Below are positions 5,244 to 6,468 of a DNA stretch of 6,468 nucleotides, one piece after another. This stretch comes from an uncultured Eubacterium sp. (GTDB lineage Bacteria; Bacillota; Clostridia; Lachnospirales; Lachnospiraceae): assembly GCA_904502145.1 (NCBI GenBank), contig CAJGDH010000108.1, positions 1 through 6,468 of the forward strand. The letters are read 5' to 3'. Below the pieces are notes generated by a model. That model saw only the letters and a program-made list of their open reading frames with translations. It was not told the DNA's origin and did no database searches. A program made the position numbers and the translations under genes. Numbering within the stretch: the first letter of the stretch is position 1; each line of letters begins with the position of its first letter.

Positions 5244-6468
5244 TCAGGACATCCTTTCTGTTCGTTCTGCGGCAGCCCTGCCGGCGACATTTCCGCTGGA
5301 GAATGCCCACTGCAGATTGTATCCTCCGCAGGTACCGTCCACATCCAGGATCTCACCGGCAAAGAAGAGCCCGGGTTGATATCCGGATTCCAGCCGGGAG
5401 GTCACTTCGGAAAGAGGGATCCCTCCTCGGGTAACCTGTGCCTTACCATAGTCTCCGTACCCGTTGATCCTTAGGGGGAAAGCCTTTATGGCTCCCACCA
5501 GATCCTCCAGCTTTCCCGGTACCGGGAGAAGGCTTTTCTCTTCTTTGTCAAGACCGGCCTCCCGAAGGACGATGTCCGTCAGTTTCCCGGGAAGTATTCC
5601 TCTTAGGATCTCCCGGGGAGACTTGTAGGGGCAGTCTTCAATAATCTGCTTCAGGACAGAATGCAGCTTGTTATGATCCCATTCTCTCATCAGGTCAAGA
5701 GACACCACAACCTTCTGCCCTGCTTCGAGGGCAAGGATGGCATAACGGCTCATCTGAAAGACACAGATCCCGGAGATTCCCCGGTCCGTCCACTGGACCT
5801 CGCCGCTCTCCTTTGCCACTGCTTCCCCGTCACAGTATAAGGTGACTTCTGCCTGACATCTGACCCCGCTGGCCTTTTTCAGGAAGGGGGCCGTAGAATA
5901 GAGGGCCGTGAGGGCAGGAAAAGTGGGGATCATGTGATGTCCCATGCTTTTGGCTATCCTGTATCCGGATCCGTCTGCCCCCTTTCCGGGACCGGCAAGA
6001 CCTCCCGTGGTCAGGATCAGGGAAGAAGCCCGATATGTCCCCAGGGAAGTATGTACCAGAAATCCCTCACCGGATGCTTCTGCGGCATCCACACGGCAAT
6101 CTGTTCTGACGGTGATGTTCCTGTTCTGTTCCAGCATGAGGGCAAATGCTTCGCGCACTGCCGAGGCCTGCTCATTATAAGGATAGATATATCCGTTTTT
6201 GTCTCTGGTCAGGATCCCCAGCCGACGGAAGAAAGCAAAGGTATCTTCCAGGGTAAACTGATCAAGGATCTCCTGTACTTTCTCAGGTTCCTCAGAGCGG
6301 TAACAGCCGATCTCCTGTACCCGGTTAGTAAGATTACAGCGGCCGTTGCCTGTAACAAGGATCTTTTTTCCCACCTGGCCGGCCTGTTCCAGCAGCAGGA
6401 TCCTGCAGCCGGACCGGGATGCGGCCGCCGCGGCACTCATTCCGGCAGGCCCGGCTCCGACAATGATC
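5244..6468 (-). CDS. BaiN/HI0933-family NAD(P)/FAD-dependent oxidoreductase (start lies outside the window)
   Basis: This is a flavoprotein of the HI0933-like family (COG2081), which includes the Clostridium scindens protein BaiN, reported as a bile-acid-intermediate reductase; that activity cannot be assumed here. The frame is open to the window edge: before the first ATG (6438-6440) the codons read IIVGAGPAG, the FAD-binding GxGxxG loop, so the true start lies beyond 6468 and only a few residues are missing. The visible 407 residues fit a family length near 410. Motifs (visible numbering): GKKILVTGNGRCNLTN at 33-48, GGLAGPGKGADGSGY at 155-169, and the C-terminal FAD site GLFFAGEILDVDGTCGGYNL at 366-385. 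It ends 2 nt before the COG2509 gene, suggesting a shared transcript. The housekeeping neighbourhood, without bai genes in view, argues for a general rather than a bile-acid role. Confidence 0.9.
   Translation of the reverse strand, partial: IIVGAGPAGMSAAAAASRSGCRILLLEQAGQVGKKILVTGNGRCNLTNRVQEIGCYRSEEPEKVQEILDQFTLEDTFAFFRRLGILTRDKNGYIYPYNEQASAVREAFALMLEQNRNITVRTDCRVDAAEASGEGFLVHTSLGTYRASSLILTTGGLAGPGKGADGSGYRIAKSMGHHMIPTFPALTALYSTAPFLKKASGVRCQAEVTLYCDGEAVAKESGEVQWTDRGISGICVFQMSRYAILALEAGQKVVVSLDLMREWDHNKLHSVLKQIIEDCPYKSPREILRGILPGKLTDIVLREAGLDKEEKSLLPVPGKLEDLVGAIKAFPLRINGYGDYGKAQVTRGGIPLSEVTSRLESGYQPGLFFAGEILDVDGTCGGYNLQWAFSSGNVAGRAAAERTERMS

Noticed and set aside
5242..5310. Upstream extension of the COG2509 gene by 23 codons
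   Set aside because: It overlaps the end of the BaiN-family gene, reads as Arg/Cys-rich sequence unlike the family N-terminus, and the ATG at 5241 has a suitable ribosome binding site.

Overview
The window reads as chromosomal DNA of a Gram-positive Clostridia-type bacterium, most likely a Lachnospiraceae-like Firmicute. This is inferred from the gene order rimP-nusA-rnpM-ylxQ-infB (the Bacillus/Clostridia arrangement), the DUF896 (YnzC-type) protein, strong GGAGG-class ribosome binding sites, and a BaiN/HI0933-family flavoprotein beside a COG2509 flavoprotein. Every gene is on the minus strand, so transcription runs from high to low coordinates. I see no tRNA, rRNA, mobile element or CRISPR array.

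Upstream cluster (6468 to 3402): a BaiN/HI0933-family FAD oxidoreductase whose first few residues lie outside the window, then a COG2509-type FAD-dependent dehydrogenase starting 2 nt after the previous stop, then a 76-residue DUF896 protein whose start overlaps the preceding stop by 8 nt. The tight packing points to one transcript with coupled translation. None of the three has a firmly known physiological role.

Intergenic region (3401 to 3187): the only sizeable non-coding stretch. It holds a near-consensus sigma-A promoter with an extended -10 (TTGAAT, 17 nt, TATAAT). About 20 nt beyond the expected transcription start is a perfect 12-bp hairpin with an interrupted U-tract. A second imperfect stem-loop follows before the rimP ribosome binding site. 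The hairpin therefore sits inside the predicted 5' leader of the nusA operon, where a termination-based attenuator that senses NusA would be expected.

Transcription/translation operon (3186 to 1): rimP (30S maturation), nusA (transcription elongation and termination), rnpM/ylxR (RNase P modulator family), ylxQ (L7Ae-type RNA-binding protein) and the first 281 codons of infB (initiation factor IF-2, which runs off the window). Two low-complexity regions stand out. NusA ends in a 54-residue Asp/Glu/Tyr tail with no basic residue. IF-2 has a long Arg/Gly/Asp/Ser-rich linker built partly from a 99-bp tandem repeat that continues past the window edge.

No wholly new system is evident. The best leads are the leader RNA and the two charged low-complexity segments.
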